64,000 nt of DNA. Origin: an uncultured delta proteobacterium. GTDB lineage: Bacteria > Desulfobacterota > Desulfobulbia > Desulfobulbales > Desulfocapsaceae. The translations under genes and the position numbers were made by a program. The notes below the pieces were generated by a model, which worked only from the letters and a program-made list of their open reading frames with translations, was not told the origin of the DNA and did no database searches. Numbering within the stretch: the first letter of the stretch is position 1; every line of letters starts with the position of its first letter. Location: the NCBI GenBank assembly GCA_903901335.1, contig CAIUQR010000149.1, positions 1 to 64,000 on the forward strand, given 5' to 3'. Of this stretch, positions 52,829 through 62,499 are shown piece after piece.

Positions 52829-54688
52829 TCATCCTGCCCCGGATAATCGATCCTGATCAAGGGCTTCCCGGACGGATGCGGCCAGTTCCTGTAGAACGAA
52901 GGGCTTCGACAGTATCTTGCGTATCCCGATAGTCGCCGCCTTTTCCCTGGCATTCTCATTGGAAAAGCCGGTACACAGGATAATCGGAATATCCTGCCTG
53001 ATCCGCAGCACCTCGGCAGCCAGTTCCATTCCGGTCATGCCCGGCATCGTCTGATCGGTAATGAGCAGTTGGAACCGGTCCGGGTGTGTCCGGAAAAGCT
53101 CCAGCGCCTCTAAACTCCGCGGCACAGGAACAACGTCATAGCCGAGAGTGCGGAGCATCTCGGAAGCAACCGCAACCACAAGCTCTTCGTCATCGACCAG
53201 AAGGATCCGTTCATTGCCGGCAGGCAAGGCGTCAAGCTGCCTTTCGGGATACTCCTCCTCCCCCTCAATCCTCGGGAAGAAGATCTCAAAGGTGCTGCCC
53301 TTCCCCAACTCGCTCCGGACAACAATCTTCCCGCCATGACTCTTGACGATCCCATGGACCACCGACAATCCGACGCCAGCCCCTTCACCTGGTCCCTTGG
53401 TCGTGAAAAAAGGCTCAAATATCCGCTCGCGTATGCCCCGGTCCATCCCTTCGCCCGTATCGCTCACGGTCAGACGCAGATACGATCCCGGTTGCAGGTC
53501 GGGATGCTCATGGGCGTGCTCTATTTCTACCCCTTTGAGGCTGATCCCCAAAATCCCGCCTGACCGGCGCATCGAATAGGCGGCATTGGTGCACAGGTTG
53601 ACGATAATCTGATGGATCTGTGTAAAATCGCCGTGAATCAGCGCCTGTGCCGCCTCAAAATCAGTCTGGATGGTAATAGTAGTCGGCAGCGTCGCTCTCA
53701 GCATCTGGAGGGCATCTTCGACCACTGGACCGATGCTCAGAGGTCTCCGCCGTTGCCCCCCCTGGCTGCTGAACGTGAGGATCTGTTTGACCAGATCCCG
53801 GGCCCGGCTGCATGCGGCCAAGGCCTGTTCCATCCGGATGGAGGTACGGCTGCCGGTCTTGGCCCCCAGATATTCCATCTCGATCAAGCCCATCACAGCT
53901 GCCAGGATATTGTTAAAATCATGAGCAATCCCACCAGCCAGAGTTCCAAGGGCATCCATTTTCTGTGCCCGCTCCAGTTCCTTTTCAAGTTTCCGAAAAC
54001 GGCTCATATTACGACCCACCGCCACCCAGTGGGTTAAAGTGCCCGAAGCATCCCGGATCGGAGAAATTGTCCCCTCAATTTCAAAATCAACACCATTTTT
54101 CCCCTTATTGATAATAATCCCCATCCAGACCTCACCGTGGTCAAGGGTCTCCTTCATCATCTTGAAAAAGGCCTGGCCATGCTGATCGCTTCTGAGATAA
54201 CGGAGGGGCTTCCCCTTCAGTTCTTCACAGGTAAAGCCACAGGATCGTTCAAAGGCAGGATTAATATAGATGATAATTCGATTGCTGTCCGCGATCAGGA
54301 CATTGTCTTCGGTTTGCTCAATGACAGTGCTGAGCAGAGTCTGTTCCTCGATCCTCTGTTCAAGACCGGCCAGCATGATCTTGAGCTCCCCTTCCACCCG
54401 TTGACGCAGATCCTTCTCGCTTTCGAGAGCACGGCCTTTTTCGTCCAGATCCTTCTTGATCGTGAGGGCCTCTTTGCCGATATGAAGATAAACGGCAAGG
54501 CACCCGAGGAAAATCATGACCATCCCCTCCCCGACCAGGAGCCAGTGCGAAAGGTCGGCCTCAGGCGCAAACCAGGGAATCGTGCGAATGATGACGAGGG
54601 AGATGATAAGATCGACCAACAAGACGATGAAAACGATATAAAGAAGTGGTCGCAATCGTATATGAAAAAATTCTTCTCCCGCCAACAT
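52829..54688 (-). CDS. PAS sensor histidine kinase with C-terminal receiver
   Basis: 619 residues from the ATG at 54688, chosen because GGGAGGGG is directly upstream; the frame extends 14 codons further. Two transmembrane helices (about 15-35 and 50-70), coiled coil, PAS domain (about 120-230, TVIEQTEDNVLIADSN), HisKA with phospho-His near 255 (LGTLAGGIAHDFNNILAAV), HATPase_c (DTGEGM, FFTTKGPGEGAGVGLSVV) and a receiver at about 495-610 (Asp in LLITDQTMPGMTG). NtrY/hybrid type. No cognate regulator next to it. Signal unknown. Confidence 0.93.
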   Translation of the reverse strand: MLAGEEFFHIRLRPLLYIVFIVLLVDLIISLVIIRTIPWFAPEADLSHWLLVGEGMVMIFLGCLAVYLHIGKEALTIKKDLDEKGRALESEKDLRQRVEGELKIMLAGLEQRIEEQTLLSTVIEQTEDNVLIADSNRIIIYINPAFERSCGFTCEELKGKPLRYLRSDQHGQAFFKMMKETLDHGEVWMGIIINKGKNGVDFEIEGTISPIRDASGTLTHWVAVGRNMSRFRKLEKELERAQKMDALGTLAGGIAHDFNNILAAVMGLIEMEYLGAKTGSRTSIRMEQALAACSRARDLVKQILTFSSQGGQRRRPLSIGPVVEDALQMLRATLPTTITIQTDFEAAQALIHGDFTQIHQIIVNLCTNAAYSMRRSGGILGISLKGVEIEHAHEHPDLQPGSYLRLTVSDTGEGMDRGIRERIFEPFFTTKGPGEGAGVGLSVVHGIVKSHGGKIVVRSELGKGSTFEIFFPRIEGEEEYPERQLDALPAGNERILLVDDEELVVAVASEMLRTLGYDVVPVPRSLEALELFRTHPDRFQLLITDQTMPGMTGMELAAEVLRIRQDIPIILCTGFSNENAREKAATIGIRKILSKPFVLQELAASVREALDQDRLSGAG

Positions 54689-54844
54689 GCCCCTCCCTTG
54701 AATGAACCTGTGAGTCCGGCAACCCGACAATAATGAGATCCTCTTCTTTCAGGATACACAAATACAGTCAAAGCGCAATTTTTTTACACCTCTCCATTTT
54801 CACTGGACGAAAGACACGGTGCTGCGCAGGAATCATCTGGATTT

Positions 54845-54902
54845 CGAAAAAAAAGAGGGCATCCCAGTCATTTACTACACATTGACCGCGATACCCTCTT
54901 GC
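54845..54902 (-). terminator. Terminator after the nuoF-like gene
   Basis: On the minus strand AAGAGGG (54900-54894) pairs with CCCTCTT (54859-54853), helped by TATC/GATG next to it, and eight T follow. It stands 46 bases after the gene's stop. Confidence 0.75.
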
Positions 54903-54945
54903 TCTACAGATCCGTCAGATGACAGGTTCTGTTATTTTAATCCCG

Positions 54946-56727
54946 CTACTCCTTCAAGACAGCGCTGAACTTGCAGGCATCGAAACAAGACCCGCATTTA
55001 ATACAGACCGATGAATCGATATGATGGGGTTTCTTTTTCTCACCGGTGATGGCGCTCACGGAGCATGCCTTCGCACACATGCCGCAACCGACACACATAT
55101 CCTCCCTGATGAAGAAGGTCAGCAGTTTATTGCAGACCTTGGCAGGACATTTCTTATGGTTGATATGGGCCTCATACTCATGCCGGAAGTACTTGATGGT
55201 GCTGATGACCGGGTTCGGGGCAGACATACCGAGGCCGCAGAGACTGGAATCCCGGACATCCTCGGCCAGCGTCTGGAGCAGTTCAATATCCCCCTTCTTG
55301 CCGTTGCCTTCGGTAATCCTGGTCAGGATCTCCAGGAGGCGCTTTGTGCCGATCCGGCAGGGGACGCACTTGCCGCAGGACTCGGACTGGGTGAATTCCA
55401 GAAAGAATTTCGAGATATTGACCATACAGTCGGTCTCATCGAGAACAACCATGCCGCCGGAGCCCATCATCGAGCCGACCGATTTCAGGCCTTCGTAATC
55501 AACCGGAAGATCGATATGCTGCTGCGGGATACAACCGCCGGACGGACCGCCGGTCTGCACCGCCTTAAAGAGCTTGTCGCCCTCGATGCCGCCGCCGATA
55601 TTGAAGATGATATCCTTCAGCGGCGTCCCCATCGGTATCTCGATCAGACCAGTGTTCCTGATCTTGCCGGTCAGGGCGATGACCTTCGTACCTTTACTCT
55701 TTTCAGAACCGATAGAGGCAAACCACTCGGCTCCCTTGTTGATGATGGGCGGAATATTGGCAAGCGTCTCGACGTTGTTGATAATGGTGGGTTTCCCCCA
55801 GAGCCCCTTATTAGCCGGGAAGGGCGGTTTGGCCCGCGGCATTCCCCGTTCACCTTCGATGGAGGCGATCAGCGCCGTCTCTTCCCCGCAGACAAAGGCA
55901 CCGGCTCCAAGCTTGACTTTAATATCGAAATCAAACGAGGTCCCGAACAGCTTTTTACCCAGGAACCCCTTTTCTCTGGCGTGATCCAGGGCGATATAGA
56001 GTCTGTTGACGGCCAAGGGATATTCCGCCCTGATATAGACGTAGCCATGGGTGGCACCAATGGCGTAGGCGCCGATAATCATGCCTTCCAGAACCGCATG
56101 GGGATTGCCCTCGATTACCGAACGATCCATGAACGCACCGGGGTCACCCTCGTCAGCGTTACAGATGATATACCGCTCGTCGGCCTGGTTGGCAGCGCAG
56201 AAACTCCATTTCAGACCGGTGGGAAAACCAGCGCCGCCACGCCCGCGCAGGCCGGATTTTTTCATGGTCTCGATGACTTCCACGGGGCTCATCTCGGTCA
56301 GGGCCTTTTTTGCTGCCGTGTACCCGCCAACCCCCAGATATTCTTCGATGCTCTCCGGATCAATTTTGCCCAGATCCGCGAGGATGATCTTTGTCTGGTT
56401 GTCATGGAAGGTGTGGTAGTCATCGCCGACCAGCCATTCCGTAATCGGCTTGTCATCAACCACATGATCCTTGACGATCCTCTTGACCATCTCGGGCTGG
56501 ATATATTGATATGTCCAGGTGTTATCTCCCTTTGTGACATCCACAAGCACATCACGGGCGCAGAAGCCGCGGCACCCGACCTTATGGAGCTTGCAATGTT
56601 CCTGCACACTGGCATTTTTGACGCCGGCAGACTCGAACTCCTGCCGGAACGCCTCCATCACCATATCAGCACCAGCCGCGATTCCACCAGTGCCCAAACA
56701 CACATTTACGGTAATTTCGCTGTTCAC
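54946..56727 (-). CDS. NuoF/HndC/HydB-type NAD(P)H and FMN-binding diaphorase subunit
   Basis: 593 residues. Thioredoxin-like [2Fe-2S] N-terminus (about 8-90, with CKLHKVGCRGFC), FMN/NADH domain (GLRGRGGAGFPTGLKW, about 158-173; ADEGDPGAFMDR), SLBB, the NuoF [4Fe-4S] site (SESCGKCVPCRIGTKRL and a later Cys) and two C-terminal ferredoxin-type clusters (CVGCGMCAKAC, CIKCGSCFDAC). This is the form found in bifurcating hydrogenases and formate dehydrogenases. Probably moves electrons between NAD(P), ferredoxin and FdhA. Four bases after the NuoE-like gene. Confidence 0.93.
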   Translation of the reverse strand: MNSEITVNVCLGTGGIAAGADMVMEAFRQEFESAGVKNASVQEHCKLHKVGCRGFCARDVLVDVTKGDNTWTYQYIQPEMVKRIVKDHVVDDKPITEWLVGDDYHTFHDNQTKIILADLGKIDPESIEEYLGVGGYTAAKKALTEMSPVEVIETMKKSGLRGRGGAGFPTGLKWSFCAANQADERYIICNADEGDPGAFMDRSVIEGNPHAVLEGMIIGAYAIGATHGYVYIRAEYPLAVNRLYIALDHAREKGFLGKKLFGTSFDFDIKVKLGAGAFVCGEETALIASIEGERGMPRAKPPFPANKGLWGKPTIINNVETLANIPPIINKGAEWFASIGSEKSKGTKVIALTGKIRNTGLIEIPMGTPLKDIIFNIGGGIEGDKLFKAVQTGGPSGGCIPQQHIDLPVDYEGLKSVGSMMGSGGMVVLDETDCMVNISKFFLEFTQSESCGKCVPCRIGTKRLLEILTRITEGNGKKGDIELLQTLAEDVRDSSLCGLGMSAPNPVISTIKYFRHEYEAHINHKKCPAKVCNKLLTFFIREDMCVGCGMCAKACSVSAITGEKKKPHHIDSSVCIKCGSCFDACKFSAVLKE

Positions 56728-56731
56728 GGTT

Positions 56732-57199
56732 CTATTCCTTATATGGTTTGAGGTTCTGAGCTATTTTGGTCGGACTTTGCTTGCCGAATACCTTTTCGTT
56801 GACAATTACGACCGGGGCGATACTGCAGGCGCCGACGCAGTTGACGGTCTCCAGAGTGAACTTCATATCCTTGGTGGTCTTCTGGCCCTCTTTCAGTTTG
56901 ATATCTTCACGAATTTTCTCAATGATCCTGGTAGCACCCTTAACATGGCAGACTGTTCCCTGACAGACGGTAATAATATTTTTCCCGCGTGGCTGCAGAT
57001 GGAACTGTGCATAAAAGGTAACTACGCCATAAAACCTCGAGGCAGGGATATTGGTTCTCTCGGCGTACCAATTCACCGCTTCTTCCTGGACATAACCGAA
57101 TTCGTTCTGCATTTGCTGCAGAGCCGTGATGATGTTATCACCATTGGCTGTGCATTTCTGGTAGATTGTTTCCAGTACTGCTTCCTGTGTCTTCTCCAT
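56732..57199 (-). CDS. NuoE/HndA-type [2Fe-2S] subunit
   Basis: 155 residues from the ATG at 57199 (GGGAG seven bases upstream); the frame is open 15 codons more. Thioredoxin-like [2Fe-2S] domain with cysteines in ITVCQGTVCHVKGA and VNCVGACSIAPVV (CX4C then CX3C), preceded by the helical domain (ITALQQMQNEFGYVQEEAV). Partner of the NuoF-like subunit; together the two form the diaphorase of a NAD-linked formate dehydrogenase or hydrogenase. Confidence 0.93.
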   Translation of the reverse strand: MEKTQEAVLETIYQKCTANGDNIITALQQMQNEFGYVQEEAVNWYAERTNIPASRFYGVVTFYAQFHLQPRGKNIITVCQGTVCHVKGATRIIEKIREDIKLKEGQKTTKDMKFTLETVNCVGACSIAPVVIVNEKVFGKQSPTKIAQNLKPYKE

Positions 57200-57645
57200 T
57201 GAACAACTCCCGTTCTTGGTTAGCAAGCATGCTGAAGGTAACATCCGTCAATTGTAACAGACTACTGGTCACCTTCCGTCGAAACGCTCAAGATCCTACA
57301 TACCTAAAAAATTACACTATTTCCGCCCTGGCTCCCCTGACTGCCAAGGAAATTTTCCTGACTTTCTGTTTGCTCCATACGCCAAGAGGCGGAATAAAAG
57401 ACAAACCCCTCCCGGCAAACAGGCCCATTATAGTCCTGTCGTCATGAATTTACAACCATCTTACAGACACAAAGTCAATACTTAAAAAGGAAACAAGGGG
57501 TTTTTGTGCTATCGTCATTTTTTCTCTAGGAAAATACTGCCGATCACACTATATTTTTCAAAGTCTCCATAGACTTCCCGTATATTGAAACGAATTCGAC
57601 GTCGCCAATGTTTGCAAAACCGGCTCCCGCCCCTGTGCAAGGGAG
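57200..57645. other. Divergent intergenic region nuoE / lysR-family gene
   Basis: About 445 bases with no credible ORF. It should contain the leftward promoter of nuoEF and the rightward promoter of the regulator; a leftward TTGACT (57478-57473) is the only candidate -35 I see, with no convincing -10. No tRNA or strong hairpin. Confidence 0.4.
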
Positions 57646-58572
57646 GTGAGCAGCGAGTGCGGTGTTACCCTCAAGAGGACCCGAGCCATCGAAACCAGAC
57701 ATCTGAAAATTTTCGTTGCAGTCTACAGGCACAGGAGCTTTACCAAGGCCTCAGAACTGCTCCATACCAGCCAGCCCACCATCAGCGAACACATCCGCAA
57801 CCTTGAGTTGCGGTTGGAATGTCAACTGTTTGATCGGCTTGGCCGGTCCATCATGCCCACCCTGGAGGCGGATATCCTCTACCCGAGGGCCCTGGCAATT
57901 CTTGAGGATATCAAAAAACTGGAAGAAGATATCGCCTCGGCCGGCAAGGCGATATCAGGGGAGCTGATCATCGGAGCCAGCACCATCCCCGGCACCTATA
58001 TCCTTCCGGAAATTGCCGCCGCCTTCAAAATACAGCATCCCGGCGTCTCCTTCGAGATCAGAACCAACGACTCGGCCCAAGTCGTGAACTCGGTGCTGGG
58101 CCACGAGATCCTGCTTGGTATTGTCGGGGCAAAAATGGTCACAAAAAAGCTGAACTATCACCCCTTCATCGAAGACGAACTCGTCCTGGCCGCCTCCACG
58201 AAAAGGAAGATCAGCCCGGCCATCACGACCCTCCAGCTCCAGGAACTCCCCTTCCTGATGCGGGAAGAGGGTTCGGGCACCAGGAAGACTATCGAAGGGT
58301 TTCTGGCCCAGAAAGATCTGGATATCGAACAGCTCGACACCTGCGCCGTGCTCGGTTCCAGCGCTGCCATTCAGGAAGCTATAAAATCCGATCTGGGGGT
58401 TTCGATCATTTCTCGTTATGCCATTCAGGATGGACTTAAGTTTCAACAGATCAAAGAGATCCAAATCGAAGGTCTGACGATGCGCCGCAATTTCTATATC
58501 ATCACCGCCAAAAAACGAACCCTCCCCAATCAGTATCAGGTCTTTCTGAACTCGATGCTGAGCAGGCTCTGA
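57646..58572 (+). CDS. LysR-family transcriptional regulator
   Basis: 308 residues from GTG 57646. N-terminal winged helix (about 17-75, LKIFVAVYRHRSFTKASELL and SQPTISEHI) and a LysR substrate domain (about 105-300, GELIIGASTIPGTYILP). The start is uncertain: homologues normally begin at the IETRHLK segment; in frame just before it stands GCC, not ATG, and the GTG at 57646 overlaps its own GGGAGG. An ATC at 57688 preceded by AAGAGGA could serve. CysB/CbbR-like; target unknown, perhaps the nuoEF or the methyltransferase gene. Confidence 0.85.
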   Translation: MSSECGVTLKRTRAIETRHLKIFVAVYRHRSFTKASELLHTSQPTISEHIRNLELRLECQLFDRLGRSIMPTLEADILYPRALAILEDIKKLEEDIASAGKAISGELIIGASTIPGTYILPEIAAAFKIQHPGVSFEIRTNDSAQVVNSVLGHEILLGIVGAKMVTKKLNYHPFIEDELVLAASTKRKISPAITTLQLQELPFLMREEGSGTRKTIEGFLAQKDLDIEQLDTCAVLGSSAAIQEAIKSDLGVSIISRYAIQDGLKFQQIKEIQIEGLTMRRNFYIITAKKRTLPNQYQVFLNSMLSRL

Positions 58573-58618
58573 CACCGGCAACCTCTTGTGTCAGAAAAAC
58601 TCATAAGGATCCCCTCTT

Positions 58619-59401
58619 ATGGATATTGTCGCCGATAATCTGACGATAACGAATGCAATCGTTGCAGACGCCGTGCAGCGGCTGGATCCAACTCCCATCC
58701 AGAACATTGTCAGGCGTTGCGAGAAAGCCGGGGCCGGAATGATTGACATCAACTCAGGGCCGCTTACCCGCAAGCCGGAAAAGTTGATGACCTTTCTGGT
58801 TGACAGTGTCCGGAAGGCATCGAACCTGCCGCTGCTTCTCGACAGCTCCAACGCCGTCGCCCTGGAGGCGGGCCTGAGGGTCTGCCTGGGCAAGGCGATC
58901 ATCAACGGCTTTTCCCTGGAACCCGACAAGCTTGCACTCATCCTGCCTCTGGCCCGGAAATTCGAGACCCGGATCATCGGCTATCTCCTCTATCCGGACA
59001 GCAATGTCCCGGCTGACGGGGCAGAACGCTTAACTGTAGCCCTGGAACTGTACAGCAGATTTTCCGAGGCGGGCCTTGCCCCGGAGCAGCTGATCATCGA
59101 CCCAGTCATCCCGCCGCTGCTCTGGCAGAACGGCCACACCCAGGCTATGGAGGTGGTGAACGTTATCCGGACCCTGCCGGATCTTCTGGGATTCAAGGTC
59201 CAGACCATAGCCGGGATCTCCAATTTGACTACCGGCCCCGGTAACCAGGCGCAAAAGCCCGTCTTCGAACAAGTTTATACGGCCATGCTCGCCGAGGCGG
59301 GCCTGACCATGGCCCTGGTGAATGTCTTCCATACCGGGACCATGGCCGCCATCCGGGCGTGCAACACCCTCATCAGCACAAAGGTCTTTTCCTGGTTATA
59401 G
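58619..59401 (+). CDS. Pterin-binding methyltransferase-like protein (AcsE/MtgA family)
   Basis: 260 residues, TIM barrel of the pterin-binding family. AGAGMIDINSGPLTRKPEKL (about 38-57), LPLLLDSSNAVALEAGL and DPVIPPL are the pterin-site strands. Family members move the methyl group of methyltetrahydrofolate to a corrinoid protein, as in the acetyl-CoA pathway. The usual Asn in GxSNLTTG (GISNLTTGPG) is present. No corrinoid protein or acsCD is visible, so the physiological partner is unknown. Its 3' end abuts a decayed helicase. Confidence 0.85.
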   Translation: MDIVADNLTITNAIVADAVQRLDPTPIQNIVRRCEKAGAGMIDINSGPLTRKPEKLMTFLVDSVRKASNLPLLLDSSNAVALEAGLRVCLGKAIINGFSLEPDKLALILPLARKFETRIIGYLLYPDSNVPADGAERLTVALELYSRFSEAGLAPEQLIIDPVIPPLLWQNGHTQAMEVVNVIRTLPDLLGFKVQTIAGISNLTTGPGNQAQKPVFEQVYTAMLAEAGLTMALVNVFHTGTMAAIRACNTLISTKVFSWL

Positions 59402-59404
59402 AAC

Positions 59405-61019
59405 CTTTGGTTATCCTGAAAGAACAGGTGAAAGCTGAAACAGCTCCACCAGCGATCATAATGAATGACGGCCTGGGCGGCGGTGAGATCAATGCCGATC
59501 CCGCCTGCCAGCAGACTGGCACAAAAAACCCCGCAAGCCGGATTGGTATTGAACTCATCAATCATCTTCTGCCTCTTCCGGACCGGCATGTCTCCCTTAA
59601 GACTGCAGAAACCAATGCCCGCCTCCTGCAGGTACCGCTCGATCAGGGCAAGCATATCGACATACCGGCTGAAGACCACAAATTTCATCTCTGCCGCCAG
59701 CAGTTCTGCTGTCAGCTCGACGAATAAATCCCATTTGCCGCTGGCGAACTCCTCCGGATTGCTGCACCCTTTGACCAGACAGGGATGATCGCAGATCTGT
59801 TTGAGCCGGATGATGGCGGCCAGGATATTCATATACGGCATCGTGGCTGTATCGTCAGCCAGTCCATCCAGGTCCATCTCCAGGTCGGCTATGACCTTCC
59901 GGTACAGACGGACCTGGTCGTTACTCAGGTCGCACAAACGATTATCATCAATTATTTCAGATAACTCCGTCAGAACCTGCCGCCTGTTCCTGCGCAGGAT
60001 AAGGGATGGATAAGGCGGCCGAGCCGCTCCCGCACCAGGGTGTTACCGGCTGCGGTTATCGGCTGAACATACATCCGCTCAAATTCCCGCTCACTGCCCA
60101 GAAAACCGGCAGGTAGATATCGAACAGGGATCTGAGATCCTGCAGGGAGTTTTCGACCGGAGTCCCCGTGAGCCCGATCTTGACCCGGCCATCCAGACCG
60201 GCCGCGGCCTGGTGGATCGCGGTATTCCGGTTTTTCAGATGCTGAATCCCGTCGAAAAGAATGATATCGAAGGGATACATCCGCAAGATATCCAGGTCCT
60301 GTCTGACAACGCCATAGGTCGTTAAAATCAGGCCCAGCTCCCCGGCCTTTTGCAGATCCCGCTCTGGCCCATAATAGACGGCATACTCCATTCCCTTGTA
60401 AAACCGGTCGATTTTCTCGGCCCAGTTCAAGAGCACGGAGGCAGGACAGACTACCAGCATCAACCCTTCACCGTCCCTCCGGGCTGCGGACTGCAGCAGC
60501 GCCATCATCTTCCGGTAGCTGAGACGGATCCTGCCGGAGCCATCGGCCACGAACCGATCTTCGGCCATCTCATAGAGCCAGGACAGGGGTGTCCCGTCGA
60601 TCTGCAGCCACTCATACAAAAAAACGCCGATCTTCTGCCAACCGCTCTCGAAAAAAGCAAGCGGTACCGAAATTGGTTTGGCCTGTCCCGCCCGGTGCAA
60701 CCAGGCTGAGAATGGCCAGGGCGGCCATATGGACACAGCCTTTTTGATCCTGCTAGAGATGGCAGAGACTGCAGTACCGGTTCCGGAAAATAAAGCCCTG
60801 GTGCAATTTCGCATTCGTGTCAAACTGCAGTGCGACAACGGCCATTTTCTCGATCAATGCTCCGGCTGCATTACGAAGAGAATAAAATCCCTCAATCTTT
60901 TTTTTGCGCAGCAGTTGCAAGCCTTGATCAAGTATGGATGTTGTAAACCACGGCTGCAGCTGGACACTCTCCAGAACCGGCAATGTCCGGGGGATGGTTT
61001 CGTTTTCGAAAGTATACAT
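59405..61019 (-). pseudogene. Decayed SNF2-family helicase with SWIM zinc finger
   Basis: Read on the minus strand from 61019, fragments in three frames form one SNF2-type protein. A SWIM-like CSLCH segment is cut by TAG at about 60753; sequence resumes as QDQKGCVHMAALAI, then shifts frame near 60690 into KPISVPLAFFESGWQK. The helicase core follows (VVCPASVLLNWAEKI, TGTPVENSLQDLRSL) with the DEAH box read as DGIQ. Further shifts occur near 60105 and 60000, then the C-lobe runs to VIHYDRWW (about 59444), where homology ends. At least four lesions plus a lost 3' end. Confidence 0.8.
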
Positions 61020-61028
61020 AGTTCCTGT

Positions 61029-61736
61029 TTAAACCGTCTGTCCCATATAGGAGCTGATAACTGTTGGGTCGGAGCGCAGCTTCCCGGCCTGGCCATCAAG
61101 CACGATCCTGCCGCTTTCGATAACATAGGCATAAGAGGAAGTGGCTAAAGCCAAGTGGGCGTTCTGCTCAACCAGCAGGATGGTCAGACCCTCGTCATGG
61201 ACGTGGCGGATGATCGAAAACACGGTCTGGACCATCTTGGGGGCAAGCCCCAGGGAGGGTTCGTCGAGAAGCAGCAGTTTGGGACGGGCCATCAATCCCC
61301 TGGCGATGGCCAGCATCTGCTGTTCCCCCCCGGAAAGGGAGCCCGCGGCCAGGTTACGCCGCTCACCCAATATCGGAAAGCGTTCTTCCATCCGGGTCAC
61401 ATCCCTCAGCACCTCCCGATAGGGACGCCGGTAGCCGCCCAGTTCCAGGTTTTCCCGGACCGTCATCCCTGCCAGCACCTGCCTGCCCTCAGGGACCTGG
61501 ATCACCCCTGCAGAGACCCGCTTATGGGCGCTCATCCTGGTGATATCCCGCCCATGCAAAATAATCTTTCCCGACCGGGCAGGTATGACCCCGCTGATAG
61601 TATTGAGGATAGTGGTCTTGCCGGCGCCGTTGGGGCCGATCAGGGTCACGATCGTCCCCTCTTCCACCTGAAAGGAAACCCTCCGGACAGCCTCCATGGG
61701 ACCATAGGCCACAGTCAAATCAACGACTTCAAGCAT
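61029..61736 (-). CDS. livF: Branched-chain amino acid ABC transporter, ATPase LivF
   Basis: 235 residues. Walker A GPNGAGKTTIL (about 34-44), Q-loop PEGRQVLAGMTVRENL typical of LivF, signature LSGGEQQMLAIARGL, Walker B LLLLDEPSLGLAP and switch His after LLVEQN region. Pairs with LivG. It overlaps the livG 3' end by eight bases. No LivJ/K binding protein is in view; it is probably beyond the right edge. Confidence 0.95.
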   Translation of the reverse strand: MLEVVDLTVAYGPMEAVRRVSFQVEEGTIVTLIGPNGAGKTTILNTISGVIPARSGKIILHGRDITRMSAHKRVSAGVIQVPEGRQVLAGMTVRENLELGGYRRPYREVLRDVTRMEERFPILGERRNLAAGSLSGGEQQMLAIARGLMARPKLLLLDEPSLGLAPKMVQTVFSIIRHVHDEGLTILLVEQNAHLALATSSYAYVIESGRIVLDGQAGKLRSDPTVISSYMGQTV

Positions 61737-62496
61737 TATTTTCGCTTGCTCCCAGATAGGCTTCGATAACCTCAGGGTGACGGCTGACCTGGTTCGGATT
61801 GCCGGTGACTAGGGTCCGACCGAAGTTGAGCACGGTAATTGTAGCGCAAAGTCCCATTACAAAGGACATATTATGTTCAATGAGCAGGATGGTCATGCCT
61901 TCCGCTGCCAGGGATTGAATCAGGCTTCCCACCTGTTCCACCTCCTGCTGTCGCATTCCCGCTACCGGCTCATCCAAGAGCAACAGGCGAGGGCGCGAGG
62001 CCAAGGCCCGCGCGATCTCAAGACGCCGTCGTTCACCATAAGACAGCGCCCTGGCTGGGAAATGGGCTTTGGACTCAATCCCGACCCTGGCCAGACAGTC
62101 CATGGCCTGCCGACGGTGCTCCTTTTCCTGTCGCCCGGCTGAAGGCAGGCAGAAGAGTCTTGGAAAAAAAGGCCGGAGTGCCACCAGATGTTGTCCGGCT
62201 ATCACGTTTTCAAGACAGGTCATAGCCGGAAAAAGGCGGATATTCTGAAAGGTCCGGGCCACCCCCCTGGCAGCCAGCTTATAGGCCGGGAGGGTTTGGA
62301 CAGGGGAGTTATCCAGTATCACCTCACCTGAGGAGGGGGCAATAATGCCGCTCAGCACGTTGATAAGCGTAGTTTTCCCGGCCCCGTTGGGACCAATCAG
62401 ACCATGCACCTCTCCCCTTTTAACAGCCAGGGAGATGCCATCGAGTGCTTTGACCCCGCCGAAAGTGCGGGTAACGTCCTTGACATGCACGAACAT
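61729..62496 (-). CDS. livG: Branched-chain amino acid ABC transporter, ATPase LivG
   Basis: 255 residues. Walker A GPNGAGKTTLINVLSG (about 36-51), LivG-type GVARTFQNIRLFPAM, signature LSYGERRRLEIARAL (Tyr at position 3, usual for LivG), Walker B LLLLDEPVAGM, and the LIEHNMSFVM switch region. Second ATPase of the importer. Stop overlaps livF; livM ends four bases upstream of its start. Confidence 0.95.
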   Translation of the reverse strand: MFVHVKDVTRTFGGVKALDGISLAVKRGEVHGLIGPNGAGKTTLINVLSGIIAPSSGEVILDNSPVQTLPAYKLAARGVARTFQNIRLFPAMTCLENVIAGQHLVALRPFFPRLFCLPSAGRQEKEHRRQAMDCLARVGIESKAHFPARALSYGERRRLEIARALASRPRLLLLDEPVAGMRQQEVEQVGSLIQSLAAEGMTILLIEHNMSFVMGLCATITVLNFGRTLVTGNPNQVSRHPEVIEAYLGASENNA

Positions 62497-62499
62497 GGC

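Noticed and set aside
55021..56751. A 576-residue plus-strand ORF
   Set aside because: It is the antisense shadow of the nuoF-like gene, whose family motifs are unmistakable on the other strand.
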